Below are positions 34,587-47,400 of a stretch of DNA of 64,000 nucleotides, piece by piece; position 1 is the first letter of the stretch, and each line of letters begins with the position of its first letter. The position numbers and the translations under genes were made by a program. The notes beneath the pieces were generated by a model, which did not search any database, was not told the DNA's origin, and worked only from the letters and a program-made list of their open reading frames with translations. The DNA is from Acanthochromis polyacanthus. Lineage: Eukaryota > Chordata > Actinopteri > Pomacentridae. The DNA lies in contig NC_067122.1 of the NCBI RefSeq assembly GCF_021347895.1, positions 9,537,983-9,601,982 on the forward strand. Direction: 5' to 3'.

Positions 34587-37500
34587 GTAAGCAGCTTAAT
34601 GAATTACTGACAGCTTTTTAATTATTTGGATCACGTTAGCTGTTTGCTGTCTCATTACCAGTGGAGGGAGGCACCTGTGTTTGTGCAGCCACTCTGAAAC
34701 GTCCAAGAATCTCACATCTCTTTGTGTTTGCAGTCAAAATGACAAGTGTGTTTACAGTAGTTTGGCTGCCACACGCAAGTAAAGATTAAGTAGCTCAAGA
34801 GTGAGCTTGTTCCTTCCATAAAAATAGCCCCTGTGACAGTGAAACCCAACGCATCAGGTTGTTTACATCAAGATAACAGGACCATGTGGTTTTCCAAAAT
34901 GAAAAGGAAAGTACAGCAAAGGCAAGGTGGCCATTTTCACTGCAAATCAATCTCCCGTATACTGTATCTTGTATGAGAATATTTTTCCCCGCATCACACA
35001 GTACATTTGTATATCTGAGGCTGAAAAACTTCAATAGACATTTCTTTGATATTACCAAGAAAGCCTTTGTTGCTTGAAAGTGTTCGTCCAACAAAAGAAC
35101 ATCAAACAAGGGTGTGAGGAATGTATTTTTTATTTTGCAAGTTACCACTGAGTAAAAACATTGTCTAAAATTACACCCAGCGATGCTTGTATGTGATACA
35201 TAACTTGATACTTTCTGTACTTTGATGACAGTTTCAAGGATTTTTCTTCTGTTCACAACTCATAAAGGTGCTGTTTTTTGGGTGTTTGGGTAGGAAAAGA
35301 AAGTGTTTCATGTGATGTTAATATTAGCCACACGTTACTCTTCAGAAGGTGTTGTTGAGCTGTCGGTTGGTCCGCCACCTTGGTCCAAGCTGACTTTTGC
35401 ATGTATTGCCATGTAATTTAATGTCACCTTCCTATCAGGATGAATCACTCTGGTGATACCAGAGCAAACACCTTTAAAGGAAACAGCCCCATCAGCCTTA
35501 CCTGCTTTGTTTTTAGTGCTAATTAACAAATGATAGCATGCAAACACATCAGCAACAATGGAGAACATGTTAAACATTCTACGTTCTGAACATCCACGTT
35601 ATGTTTAGGGCAAGTACGAAGGCTAAAGTATCCCTGTTTTATCATTTTCTTTACACTTGTCATAAACTTTTCAGATTTATTTTCTTGTGCAGATCCCACT
35701 AGATGTTTTAACCCAGGAGTTTTATCATGATTTAAAGACTTTTGACATTTGTATACATGGAACTCGTGATTTTTCAGTTTGCAGCTTGTTGCGAGAATAC
35801 AAATTTTAGGTTTATCAAGGTGAGGACATTGATTGAAAAGTTTGATGCAAAGGCCAGAAAGATCTTACCCAATTATTAGAGTGCCGAGCTGCATCAGTGT
35901 GCGAACCGAGGAGACGGTTACATTTTTCACCAAGCCCCCAGTGCACTCCCACATCTGTGCAGAATCGCAAGTCGAGTTTGTTTTGTGACTGGAGGAGAGG
36001 AAAATGAACGCTAACTGTGTGCAGAAGGCTTTGGGAATATTTCCTCCAATAGTTTAAAGTAATCCATATGTAAATAGCATGCTTTACTGAAAATATAGAA
36101 TGAGGTAATCCCCCCCCCAGCCGGGTTCTCAGTAATCCTCATCCTCATTGTCTTCAGCTTACTGTCGATTTCATGTCTGGCAGTTGCATTAACTCTCTTG
36201 CTCACAATATTCATTTGCCTTTTATCTCGTCGTAGAAGTTAGTATTGTAGTCAAAAACAGCATTTTAGTTGCTGTGCAAACATGCATACCACCAAGTTTG
36301 ACAAAATTAATTATCTTTTTTTTTTTTTTTTTTTACACATCGCATCAGCACAAACGCTGCACACATGAAATAATTTTCCAAAGAGTCCTATAATGAAGTA
36401 GAATTCCAGTAGTGGCAGAGTTTGTGAGGAGACCCATTTTTTAACATTAATTTGAGGTTACAGTGTGAATAATTTATCGTGAGACTTTGCAGAATGTAAA
36501 TTCTAAAAAAAATCAAAAAATAAAAAATTCTCTGAAGCACTGGAACGGTGCCAGAAGAGAAGTCTTCCAACAGCAGAGGGGACTGTTATTCAAAGTTGTG
36601 TCTAATGTTTAAGGGTACAGAAACGGTGAACAGTTAGAGGTAATTTTTCTCTATTTTTTTTTGCAGGAGCTCATTGTGTAAGCCAAGAGAAAGGGGAGCA
36701 GATTTCAGCGTGTGGTCAGCTTTCAGAACTCAGCAGTAAACATGTCCCTTGTGTAGCGCAGAGAATAAAACATGTGTCGTGGTGTAGTACCCCCCCCAGC
36801 CATATCACATGTCCCCACACAAGCCTCCCACTGGGTTTTCAGATGGTGTTTTTCTACAGCCAGTGTGGGACACTGACAGATAAGAATGCATGAATTATAT
36901 GATGCACGTCTGGGGTTTCAGCAGGTGGTGTCACTTCACGTTTGTTTTGGGGAGGGGGTGTTCGGTTCTTGTAGCACCCGTCTGCCTCTCCAAAGATTAA
37001 TAGAGACGCCGCGGAGAAAGAGTGAACCTTTGCTGGGGCTCTTAAGTGGCCTTGTTCTTTGAGCCAGTAAATAAACGATGGGAGATGGTCGTGCCAGACT
37101 TGGAGCAGGAGGGAAAGAAGAGCGGCGCTGAAGCTGTTGATCATCCCTGTCTCATATACGTAATGACCCGGAGATAAAGTGGCAAAATGGGACAATTTTT
37201 TTTTTTTTTTTTGCCCACCAGTGACAAATGCAGAGGCAACACTTAAAATTCCACTCTGTGGTTGAGAAGTGGGGAATGATTAAACGCTGATGGAGAAATA
37301 TAGCATTGTCTTCCCCTCTTGCCTTCATACACAGCACTGACTTAACAAATGACTTCACTCTTAAGAATATAAGAATAAGGATCAGTGTTGGACGAGTTCT
37401 ACCTGAAGGCCCTGGCTTCATGTTGAATAATGGCGGCGGATTTCTCAGGCTTTAATCATGTATGAATCTTCTGTGTGTGTGTGTGATTTATAAAGCAAAA

Positions 37501-38944
37501 ATGCCAAAGAAAATACAGTTTTTTAGGTGAATACAGGAGAGGGGAATGCTAGGGGTGGAGAGCCTTCTGACCAGAAGCAAATCCATTTACCAGCAGGGAA
37601 AATCTGAGTGGGGAAAGTGAATGAGTAATGGTCTCCCATGCTAGGCAAACTGCCACAGAGGTGCCCTGAAGTGAAGCATTTAACCCCCCCATCTTCTCCA
37701 GTGGCATTACTGTTTGGCCAGCACAGGAAGCTGGGTTAAGTAAGGCCGCCATCAGGTGTGACTGTACATAAAAATACTGCTGGAATAGAGGATCTGTGTT
37801 CAGAAAATGGCTCCTGTATTTATTTTTCCCATATGTCCTCATGTTTTTTTCCATAAATATGGAGCATATTTTTGCTTATAGACTTCCAACCAAATGTTTC
37901 CACTTTCACAGCTGAGCATTTTGCATTTTTTGCATTCAAATTGTCACCACATATGGCCTCACCTTTCTAAATTGTTGTGGCGATTTTATTTTATTTTTTG
38001 CATTCCTGTGTTTCACTTCTTTCAAAACACACTTTTCTTTTTTTCGGTGACAGTTTGCCTCCAGCGTTGCATTTTGTTGTTACGCATTCCTATAAAGTGC
38101 CTCTTGACACGTCAGACGCTGAGCATTGCAAGTTCTCACATCAAGAGGATATCTGTAACAGAGTTGGAGAGCTCGTTCTAACACAATTCCTGTTGATATA
38201 TTATCTTTCATCACAAGTATTACCACAGACATTTATCACGCCACTGAGCACCAGCTTTCAGTATGACACTGACAAAAGACTTTTTTTGGAAGCTAAAGTA
38301 CTTGCCAGAATAATCCCGCTTGGATCACAACCTCTTCAGATGCATTTTAGGGGAAATTCTTAATTCCGCAAGGTCACTGTGATAACCATTCTACAAATAT
38401 TTCACTCATGAATCTCATTTGATAGCCTCACTGCTGGGTGGATTGTACACTTCATTTACCAAGTTGACTTTGCTTGGCAGACTGATGATTTAACTGTGAA
38501 TCTTTGTTGGCTGGATAATATGCTGCTTATATTCTTAGCTTGTAATGGCCCCGCAAACTGAATTGCTATGAGAGCTATATATAATGTCGCATGTTGCGCT
38601 ATGTCATAAAATTGCTTGAAATGTAAAAAAAATAGATCTTTGTGCAACATAAATGCTGCAATACACGTGCAAGGTCCTGCAAAGTCTTCACAGACACCCT
38701 TATCCCAGTGAATTGTGAGTTCTTCAAAGCAGTGGACAGACAGAGAGGGACTCTGTAAAGTGGCATTTTCATGAATAACAACCATTGACGTGTGTGTTCC
38801 TAACGGTCAGTATATCATACCTCCTACCACTGCTGCTGGCAACGGGATGACAGTTGTTAGCAGTGCTGATGCTGTGGTCGCCTGTTGACGCCGGCTGGCA
38901 TTGTTTGTTTACTCAGCTCTTTCTGTGCTTGTGCGCCCACACAG
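34587..38944 (+). other. intron (4.4 kb)
   Basis: The donor is GTAAGC and the acceptor CCACACAG. It contains repeat family 2 copy 2 (35330-35610), a run of 19 T at 36316-36334, a T run at about 37197-37212, C runs at 36111-36119 and 36790-36797, and a short GT repeat at 37472-37485. Minus-strand frame 34795-35256 (153 codons) shows no recognisable protein features. Confidence 0.8.
35330..35610 (+). repeat. dispersed repeat family 2, copy 2
   Basis: It contains 'ccccatcagcctt', 'tttttagtgctaattaac', 'gatagcatgcaaacac' and 'ggagaacatgttaaacatt', the right-hand part of the family seen at 11195-11500. The overlap is the short block around the 'cagcct' and 'ttagtgctaatt' region, so the two fragments are mainly complementary parts. 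Recognition is from memory. Confidence 0.5.
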
Positions 38945-39064
38945 CTTGGCATCAGTCATCCGGGGTCAGGTCCTAACGGGAGACGGAACGCCGCTGATTG
39001 GAGTCAACGTGTCTTTTCTGCACTACCCGGAGTACGGCTACACCATCACGCGGCAAGACGGCAT
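38945..39064 (+). CDS. tenm3: teneurin exon: TTR-like domain, first part
   Basis: Borders are CCACACAG and GGCAT|GTAAGC, with phase 2 at both ends. It encodes [19 protein letters not shown], then VNVSF and [14 protein letters not shown] with the last Met split over the junction. The motif I-R-G-Q-V-x-x-x-D-G-T-P-L-x-G-V-N-V-S-F is the start of the transthyretin-like (carboxypeptidase-regulatory-like) domain of teneurins. N-V-S is a sequon. The [14 protein letters not shown] form is that of TENM3; TENM2 has K-Y-P-K-Y and T instead of M. Confidence 0.95.
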
Positions 39065-40568
39065 GTAAGCCAGCCCCCGTGCACACATGCATCAGTAGGT
39101 GCCGCATGCAGGGACACACAGCAATCCATCTGCATTTATCAACACTGATTTACATGTTCAAACAAACACAAGCAGTCTCTCAGTAGCAGCTCAGTCCTTA
39201 GGTCCAACCTATGCCCTTACAACGATTTATTTGTGGCATACGCTGTCCCCAGTGCAGCGTGGAAAAATGCAGAAAAAGCTGTCCAACGTTGTGAGAATTG
39301 CCCTGGCTGTTTTCCAAAAAGCGCTCAAAACAAATCGAAACAGCAGCACATTGTGCCCTAGAACAATTCCTCATGCAAATGTCACAGTGGTGGAGGCCAT
39401 TTTGAACCAGGCTGTTTAAAATGCATTGAATCAGCAAGGATAGAATCAATCTGCCCGCGGTGCAGTAAAACATGGGATTACTGTCTGACCTTCTCCTGCT
39501 ATTACCACAGACGGGTCCTTAATAATGGGAGTGCAAACACATACAAGACGAACGTATGTCACATATTTTACGGGGAGGGTCCACCTCAGGTAGGAACTTC
39601 ATTCTGCAGACGGTCATCAGAGATTATGAGCTCGGCCTTCTCTCAAAATCAACAGATAGAGACCATGTTTATGTGTCGCCAGAGTGGAATAAAAGGCTTA
39701 TTGAGTGGCAGAGAATTGTACAGCTGTTGTTATGAATCACAATCCTTGGGTCCCCAGATAGCTGAGGATTAGCTGATTTCTTCAGATATTCCGCCCTGTA
39801 ACTCTTCTGACAAGGAGCGTGATAAATGGTGGGGGATAATCACACTTGGTTAGCCAACAGATCCGCTCAGTGTGTTAAGAAGTGGGGGGCAGCATCAAAG
39901 CCTGGCCTCTTGCAGCTGTGAGCTCCCCACTGCCCAAAGTGGAGAGAGCTTGAGAAGGAAGCTGTTTTAGGTCAGCTGCACAGCTTGGCTGTTGGCGCGC
40001 CCGTGTGTATGTGTGTCATTCTGAGTGTGAGCGCGTGCATGAGAGACGTGCACAAGCATTCAAATCTGTGAGTGTGTGCGTGTGTCTTTGTGCATGTGAA
40101 TGCATGCGATGTCACCACACAGATGCTTTACCCCCTGGGTAGTGGAGCTCGCCGAATATATAGAGCAACACTTCAAAGGCTCGCCCTTCATTTCCAAACC
40201 AGTAACTTTTCCCTGAGTAATGTTGGACTAATTAAAACCAGTTCGCCAGAGAAAACTCCCAAGACTCGACACTCCAAACCAAATTCAACCATAAAGTGTC
40301 TTCTGACGCCATGCCTGGTTAAACACAAGTCATAAATTAGATTCACTGAACAATAATAATATATGGAGGCTGAATAGAGGGAACACTCTGGTTAAGGGGG
40401 AAAAAACACATCCCTTCCTTTGAAAAAAGGATTATTAGGCTAGTCCCGAAATAAATATTTACTGAGCTACTTAGCCCTTGAAGGAAAATTCCAAAATTAT
40501 CTCAGTGTAAGTTTTGACGATAATGTTTTTCTGTTAAAAAAAATGTTCGAAAAATGAAGAAAGTAACA

Positions 40569-40570
<2 letters not shown>

Positions 40571-40602
<32 letters not shown>
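40571..40602. repeat. (CA)n microsatellite
   Basis: About 16 uninterrupted AC units. Likely polymorphic. Confidence 0.95.
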
Positions 40603-40609
<7 letters not shown>

Positions 40610-40889
40610 GGTAATGATGATGAGTGCTGGGAATGTGGCAAATAAGAGGTCAGTCCAACCTCCTAATTTTCCTTAAACCTACTGTAGCTTTCTCTGTCAG
40701 TAATTCCTCGGGGTAAATAACCAATTATTGGCAATGTTTATAATTAAATTATAATTAGTATTTTCTACTCATGGAAGAATCTGTGCAATACCAATTCAAT
40801 TCAATATTGTTATTTCCCACATTCAAAGCAATTTGTGTAATATCTGGATTTCTACATATAGGAGAACCTCTTTTTTTTTTTGTTGTTGT

Positions 40890-40965
40890 TGCACCGTTGC
40901 TGCTGTAACACTGCACATTTCACTGCTGTGGGATTAATAAAGACTTATCCTCTCTAATCTTATTT
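40890..40965. repeat. element end related to 16671-16755, opposite orientation
   Basis: The stretch 'gctgctgtaacactgcacat' and 'tgctgtgggattaataaaga' followed by a decayed 'ctctaatctta' tail is the reverse complement of the family end at 16671-16755, which has 'taatcccacagtgtggaaat' after AGATA units. The two copies therefore lie as an inverted pair about 24 kb apart. Confidence 0.55.
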
Positions 40966-41265
40966 TGGGTGTGGTCAGTTTGGCTTTATCTGCAAATAAA
41001 GTGGTTTAGAAGATGTGGTGAAACAAATGACTTGTTTGTAATCTGTCAGATAATCTTTACTTGTCAGGTTTTGACATTACAATGTTGTCATCTTCTTAAA
41101 CCTCAATATTAGTTTGATGAGTATATAAACTTATCAGAACCAATGGAAATGAAAATAAAACCCAGGATTTCAATAAAAGGTTTTTGCAGATAATTTATTT
41201 TTAGGCTTAAAAAGGTACAGTTTATCCGTGCATTTGTTGTTCACAATGTGTTTCCGTGTTTTCAG

Positions 41266-41527
41266 GTTTGACCTCTTGGCCAATGGCGGTGCTTCTTTGA
41301 CGCTGAGTTACGAACGCGCCCCGTTCCCCACCGTGCACCGCACAGTGTGGCTGCCCTGGAACGTTTACCACGTGATGGACACCGTGGTGATGAAGCGGGA
41401 GGAGAACGACATCCCCAGCTGTTACCTGACTGGTCTAGTCCGGCCCAACCCCCTCATCCTGGCCACACCCCTCTCCACCCTGTACAAGACGTCCCCAGAG
41501 GACAGTCCCATCATCCCCGAGACCCAG
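41266..41527 (+). CDS. tenm3: teneurin exon: TTR-like domain, second part
   Basis: Borders are TTTTCAG and ACCCAG|GTGAGA. It enters in phase 2 and ends in phase 0. It encodes [13 protein letters not shown], then [33 protein letters not shown] and [12 protein letters not shown]. The exon finishes the TTR-like domain and leads to the FN-plug. The last motif is specific to TENM3 among the paralogues I remember. It is GC-rich compared with the flanking introns. Confidence 0.96.
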
Positions 41528-42524
41528 GTGAGACGTCACCGAGGCGATTGGGAGGCATCATATTACAGGGCTTTATGGTCAATTCCAAATTTCCGTCCAT
41601 ATCTGATTGTTTTGAATGACTTCAATAATTTGACTCATGTTGATCCCGACATTACAGGCGGCATTGTTGAAATTACACATGCACGGAGAAAATGATAATA
41701 CTGTTATCTTCCTTTTACCATGGCTTTTCTTGCCTATTTTAAACAGAGTCAGATTTGCCTTTCAGTTTGCCTTTGGGCTGTGATTGAATTGAGGCATCTC
41801 CCCAAATACTAAGCCGTAAATTATCTCACAGCAACACTGATAAATTCTGAGGGCACATTGCGTGGAGGTTACGTGCCTCAGGATTTGGTTTGTATCCATT
41901 TGGCCCAAATCAGAGTTGAAAATCCCTAAATGCAAAATGTGACTCTGCAGCTTTTGCCATTTAAACTCGTTAAAACAAAATTTATGTGCTACATTTGAGG
42001 GAAGAAGTCCAAATTGCTTGGACATGCTTCAGCATAGTGGCAGTCTGTGGTGCAACACGGTCAAGAACTGAGAGTCCTTAAAAAAGTAGAGTAAGAGTTG
42101 TCAATTATCAGAGCTGTGGTGTTGTAGTAGTTTCTTTCTAAGAAGAAGAATTAAGTTATTGCCTGTGGAGTTAGCTCAATTTGCATATTGAACATTGTAG
42201 TCAGTGGTGCGCCTGTTTTTAATAGTTTGGCTGCTAATTTATATATTTGACTGCACTGCAGAGGAACAGGATTAGCCAGTGTCAGGCAACCATTTTTTTG
42301 TACAGTGCAATAAAATTTGTTGTGGTCTGTATGATAATAAGGAACGCCACTGTAGGAACTGCAATAAATTAATATTTTTCCACATAAATCTTATGTATAT
42401 ACCACGGTTACAGCCATCCTCTACACTGGCTACACACTCCACTTGCTCCAATTAGCTGTGTTACTTAAGTCGATACTTCACACTGTGGTTTTGGCACCAG
42501 TCTGACTGCTAATTAAAATCATAG
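41528..42524 (+). other. intron (1.0 kb)
   Basis: The donor is GTGAGA. The acceptor is AAATCATAG, which has a poor pyrimidine tract. Nothing else was recognised. Confidence 0.8.
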
Positions 42525-42792
42525 GTCCTTCATGAGCAAGTGGCCATACCAGGCAGCGACCTCAACCTGGTCTACCTGAGCTCCAGGGCAGCTGGCTACA
42601 AGCCCATCCTCAAGGTGCTCCTGACCCAGGACCGTCTCCCCTTTGGCCTGATGAAGGTGCACCTGATGGTGGCCGTCATGGGCCGTCAGTTCCAGAAGTC
42701 TTTCCCCGCCTTCCCCGACCTTTCCTACACTTTCATCTGGGATAAAACAGACGCCTACAATCAGAAGGTCTTTGGCCTGGCAGAGGCTGTGG
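42525..42792 (+). CDS. tenm3: teneurin exon: FN-plug region
   Basis: Borders are AATCATAG and GCTGTGG|GTGAGT. It starts in phase 0 and ends after one base of a Val codon. The frame holds [23 protein letters not shown], a KVHLMVAV strand, then [20 protein letters not shown] and FGLAEAV. These are the fibronectin-like plug strands that close the bottom of the YD barrel in teneurin structures. The exon start is supported by homology upstream of the first Met-like codon: V-L-H-E follows directly on E-T-Q. All positions expected to be invariant (W-D-K-T-D) are present. Confidence 0.96.
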
Positions 42793-44325
42793 GTGAGTTC
42801 CCGCTGTGAAGCTGCCTACTGAAGATGTTGTGTAAGCACAGGTACACTGTCGGATACTCGCGCTACCTTCAGGCAGTGAACCTTGGATGAACTTTGAAAG
42901 ATTGATTTTACTTTTTTTAAATTGAGGATTATTTAGCTGGGGACTGCTTTTGTTACCATGTGCAATAAAGATTTAGCAGGTGGTGTGAAATCCAGAAATC
43001 CCCCAGTGCTGCATTTTTGAAGGCCATTGCTCTTTTGCTGACTTCTTTGTTTTGCACGTATGATATTTCAGCAGCTGTGCACTAAACTAAAATACTGCCT
43101 ATGAAGCAGCGGTATGAGGGAAAACAAATCAGCAACGAGTCAATCGTCACATTATCTATTGAAAAATGAAATGGCAGATCGTTTTTTTTTAATAGAATCT
43201 TTTAATTATGAACCCCAAGCAGTATCTGGCGTTTGGCTTCTACCACATTTTTCCTGACAGTGGATTCGTTTTTCATTGCAATATAAAATCCTGCGCCTCT
43301 ATGGGAAACATTAGACCAGGAGGTAAATTTCTTTGATTAGTTATTTGCACTCAACATGTATTACATTTTCAAGTGCCCACATATTTTACCAGTACTGGAG
43401 AAAAAGTGGTGACACTACATAATATAAGATAGAAAAGCTTTATTGTCATTATACACAGTGTACAATGAAGTTCCAGATGACTTTCTTCCTTTTAAACATA
43501 CAAGACAAATAAGTTAAGGACATAAAATAATAATAAAAAAATAACTAGTCGAGTAAAAGACATAAATAGAAGTATTTGCAAAAAAATGTACAAAAATTAT
43601 GATATTTTAATGCTTACATGTTCATTTTTGTTTCCATTCTTGTCTCCTGTCTGCTCTGTGTAAACACAGCCTGCAGTTCAACCGAAATATCTCTGAATTG
43701 TTTTTTTTTGCATCACATACATCACATTTTACATAGATTTTGATTAAATATGATTTTGAGCTTCCATTTTAAATAGCTTCTGCACCTTTTTTCATCATTT
43801 AAATGCATTGTAAGCATTATTCTTGCATTTACAGTTTGCTGATGTCCATACTGTTTAAGTTTTAAGATTTTAAATTGTTAAGAAGGATGAATATTAAAGC
43901 CCTCCCAAAGCATAACCCTGACAATCAATAGGATTCATTCATGCCCTATGGCTGGAATCATTATCACAGCATTTATTGTATTTACTAAAATGTTCTCTTT
44001 TATCGTTTCAATAACTCATGCCACTTTACAGGCTCTTTTGCATTGTGCTTTATTTGCATTTACGCAAGATAAAACAGACAAATGAGACAAGAGCACATAA
44101 AATCCAAATAGTGCAGGTGAGACGCAGAAACCCCATGGGTCTTCTAAAATCATCCCAGCTGGAGAAAATTACATAGTCAAAGAGACAGCACAACCAGCAA
44201 ATACAGAAAACAGCCACAACGAGTTCTGAATGTCTTATAAGCTACAAGCCTCATTGATGCTGTAAGTGTCAAGTACGGAGGTTACAACCTTGCTCACCAT
44301 AGGCATCTGCTGTCATTACTTTCAG
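42793..44325 (+). other. intron (1.5 kb)
   Basis: The donor is GTGAGT and the acceptor CTTTCAG. Most of its first half is occupied by dispersed repeat family 1 (43252-43690) with a second element inside it. Confidence 0.8.
43252..43690 (+). repeat. dispersed repeat family 1, copy 2, with nested insertion
   Basis: It shares three ordered blocks with 5901-6365, the longest being 31 identical bases (43650-43680 against 6327-6357). Between the middle and right blocks it carries 'agctttattgtcattataca' and 'cagtgtacaatgaagtt' (about 43428-43480), which is absent from copy 1 and resembles the end of a different fish element. The copy is therefore probably interrupted by a later insertion. Confidence 0.55.
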
Positions 44326-44469
44326 TGTCAGTGGGATATGAATACGAGTCCTGCCTTGATGTGGTGCTCTGGGAGAAGAGGACGGCGGTGCTGCAAGGCT
44401 ATGAACTGGATGCGTCTGACATGGGAGGATGGATGTTAGACAAGCACCACATTTTGGACATTCAGAACG
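44326..44469 (+). CDS. tenm3: teneurin exon: FN-plug to NHL linker
   Basis: Borders are CTTTCAG and CAGAACG|GTAAGA, with phase 1 at both ends. It encodes [31 protein letters not shown] and [11 protein letters not shown], ending in a Gly split over the junction. The motif G-Y-E-Y-E-(S/T)-C...L-W-E-K-R-T is teneurin-specific. [11 protein letters not shown] fits TENM3. The segment leads from the plug into the first strands of the beta-propeller. Confidence 0.95.
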
Positions 44470-47400
44470 GTAAGAAAGGCTCGCATGTGCAGTGCATGTG
44501 TGTGTGGCTGTGGGCCAAAGACGGGTGGCCTCTTCGGGTTACAGGCAGGTGGTCTTTACCCGGAATCACCGCAGTAAATACTTGAATCAAAATGAAATAT
44601 GGTTCGTCATCCCATCTGCAGATAATAGAGGAGAGTTTTGAAGGGCCGATCATTCACAGTAATGACTGAATAAATCAGTGAGGAAGTCACCAGGGTGCAG
44701 GGCTCGCTACAATTCCACAGCGCTCAGCTATTTTAGGAAGAAGTCGGCCTTTTGCTCCTCGCCGAGGCTCATGCTTTTGATGAACAGGCGTCATGTTTAA
44801 TTCTCGCATTAATTCAGTAAACTTAATTAATTTCCTGCTCCGTCATCAATCAGATCCTCTTTAATCGGCGAGTACAATGAATGGACAAGAGTTAGTCTTT
44901 GTCGTGCTGGTGCACAGACATGACGGAGTGAAACATGCATAATGAAAATATCAAATATACATACAGCAGAGTCACTAGTGGGTTACAGGACCACGAGGTC
45001 ACACTCTATAATCTGGAGGATTCAGTCAGCACACTATTAAAGGGTTTCACTGTGCTACTATGGTGGAGGCAGTAATATGACTGCAATTATAAGAAGTACG
45101 CCTCAGGGCTTCAGGGCAGTGCGCACTGTCAGTGTGCCAGACCGCTGTTTTGACATTAAACCCACGCCGGCTCACAATCGTTGTTCCAGATGTCCGACAC
45201 AATTTGTGTCCCTTTCATCTCCAAAATAGTGGAGGGTCAGTCCTAGTTCCACACTGACAGATTAGAGTCCGTGACTAGATCTTTTGTTTTTTTTTTTTGA
45301 GAGAGCAGGTTTTGTTTCAGGCTCATTTGTTCCTAATTTTATATTTTAGTGAGTATTTAATGCTGGTCGTTGCTTTTAGTTTTAAGCTGTATAATCACTT
45401 TATCCCTTTCAAGTCGAAGATAAATCATAGATGACTCACTTTCAAAGAGCATAGATAAATTAATATTGGATTCCTTCTGTTTCATTGGCAAACAGTATGA
45501 TATTTTAGAGTGCATGAACAACAAATGCATCCCAGCACCTCGTAATTATACCTGTGGTAGTGGTGTGCCTGGTTTTTGCCTGGTTCTGTAGGCCAAAGGG
45601 CACACTGGTTGGGTTGGGATTGATTTTCTTTTTCTGTTCAGTTTTATGTTTGTAGACATGCACATTTCAGATTCTGTCAGGCTTCTGTGCAAGGTGTAGG
45701 TCAGTTTAAAAATGTTTTTAGAGGTCGGTGTGGTGAAAAAAAAGAGGCTACACCAGATTTTGTCAATGTGAGGTAAATGACCTTTTCAGTTTAGAGACTA
45801 AACAAGAAAGTGTCTTTTTCTCATTAATGTTATTTACCTTTTCGTAGCATGGTAGTTTCAAGATGAACAATGATGTTAGTATTAACAACCCCTGCAAGAC
45901 GTCATCTGGAGTGTAGTATGTGTAGTGTGCCTTTGTGGTTTCCTCCACTCTACAGAGATGTGTTGTACACCTACACTCACTCAGAGGTCACACTATTCAC
46001 CTAACAGGTAGAGGCATCCTGCTTTTCTGACTCACTCCCCTTCGCAGTGCTCCGTGTGAACAGAAATAAAATCAATGCTTCCAAAAGCAGCAAAAAATAC
46101 ACCGATGCAGCTTTGTTTGAGCTTTTATCAGGTAACAGGTTGGCCTTCGGCACAGACCAACACTTTAATGTATATTACTGTGAAGCTGCCTCACATTGAA
46201 AGCAGGTGCTGGGAATGACTGTATCATCGTTGCTTTTAGATTCGTTGACAAATGAATCTCTTTAAAATGTTATTTTATTTATTGTCTTTCAAGTGCATTG
46301 CTTGACACACAAAGTTCTGTAAAGGCTTGGTTTCTAAATGGCAAAAGCTCTCATTTGAAAATGTATTTATCAATATGAATAAACAGTGGCTTAAAGGCAT
46401 CTCCAGCAGGTCGAGCGAGGTTGAAGAGGTTAATGAAATGTGCTGATTTAACAGCACACTATTAAAGGATTTGTGTGGCTCATTTAGCTTAAAAAAATCG
46501 ACAGCTGCTTTTATATTACTTGTGTTAATAATGAGTTTGAACCACTGCTTTTCTAAATTTCTACCTGCTTTGTAAGCATGTAGGAGACAACAAAAGCAGC
46601 ACGAGCTGACCAGTCACATTTCTGGAGGTCTATATGTGGTGTCTGCACGGCCTTTGTGTGTAGTTACATTTATGAGGAGGTTCACATGAGCTCTGGAGGC
46701 TCCTTACAAAGCCTCTGCAACCGCCTGACACAAAAGTATAAATCTATTTCTTTTTTGTGTCTTTTTGGCCCAGTCCATCAAAGTTTAAGTAAACCACTGA
46801 GATTATTTTTGTTGCCAGATATTTTGGCTACCAGCGCAGGTCGCTTTGTAAGGAGGCATATTTGTGTAGCTAGCACTCTGTTCTGCCTCCTTCTAGAATA
46901 TAGTCTTTTATAGCATCTTACATTCACACCCACAATTGGCAGGGGCAACATTATTCATCCCACAATACTCAGTGGGTTTGCACAGTAATATCATCCATGT
47001 ATTCTACATTTATACCAGTCCTCTCACATGCCTGAGATTGCACAAACCGCCGGATGCGGTTGCTGAAAACATGTCAAAAAAGCAGTTTCTTTACTTTGTT
47101 CAGTCCTTGATGCTACTTTGTCCTGCTTCTTTGTTGAACATTAAAAGAACAGACATAGGAGCCCACTTCCGAACCCAATCTGTCAAGCCATCCAGAACCT
47201 GAAGTTTGTGAAGTGTGCAAAAGAACAGGGAAATGTGCCTCTAGCTTGACTGCTGCCGGTGTGTTGCGTTTCATCCCACCCGTCTCAAAGTATAGCACTC
47301 CCATCTCCAAAGCTTTCACAGTGGCAGCATCACAGTTGGAGTTGTAGTCGTTTGCGAGATGCATTTGTGATCAACAGATAGGTGCAGCCCGTGTTATATG

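Larger units (their letters stand above)
39065..41265 (+). other. intron (2.2 kb)
   Basis: The donor is GTAAGC and the acceptor TTTTCAG. It holds a CA dinucleotide repeat (40571-40602), GT/GC-rich sequence near 40000-40110, and an element end at about 40890-40965. Confidence 0.8.

Noticed and set aside
34795..35256. 153-codon minus-strand open frame
   Set aside because: The composition is that of AT-rich intron and no motif or splice context was found.
36111..36797. Two C runs followed by CAGCC as possible acceptors of a missed exon
   Set aside because: The sequence after each lacks an open frame with teneurin homology, and the exon chain is already complete between 34586 and 38945.
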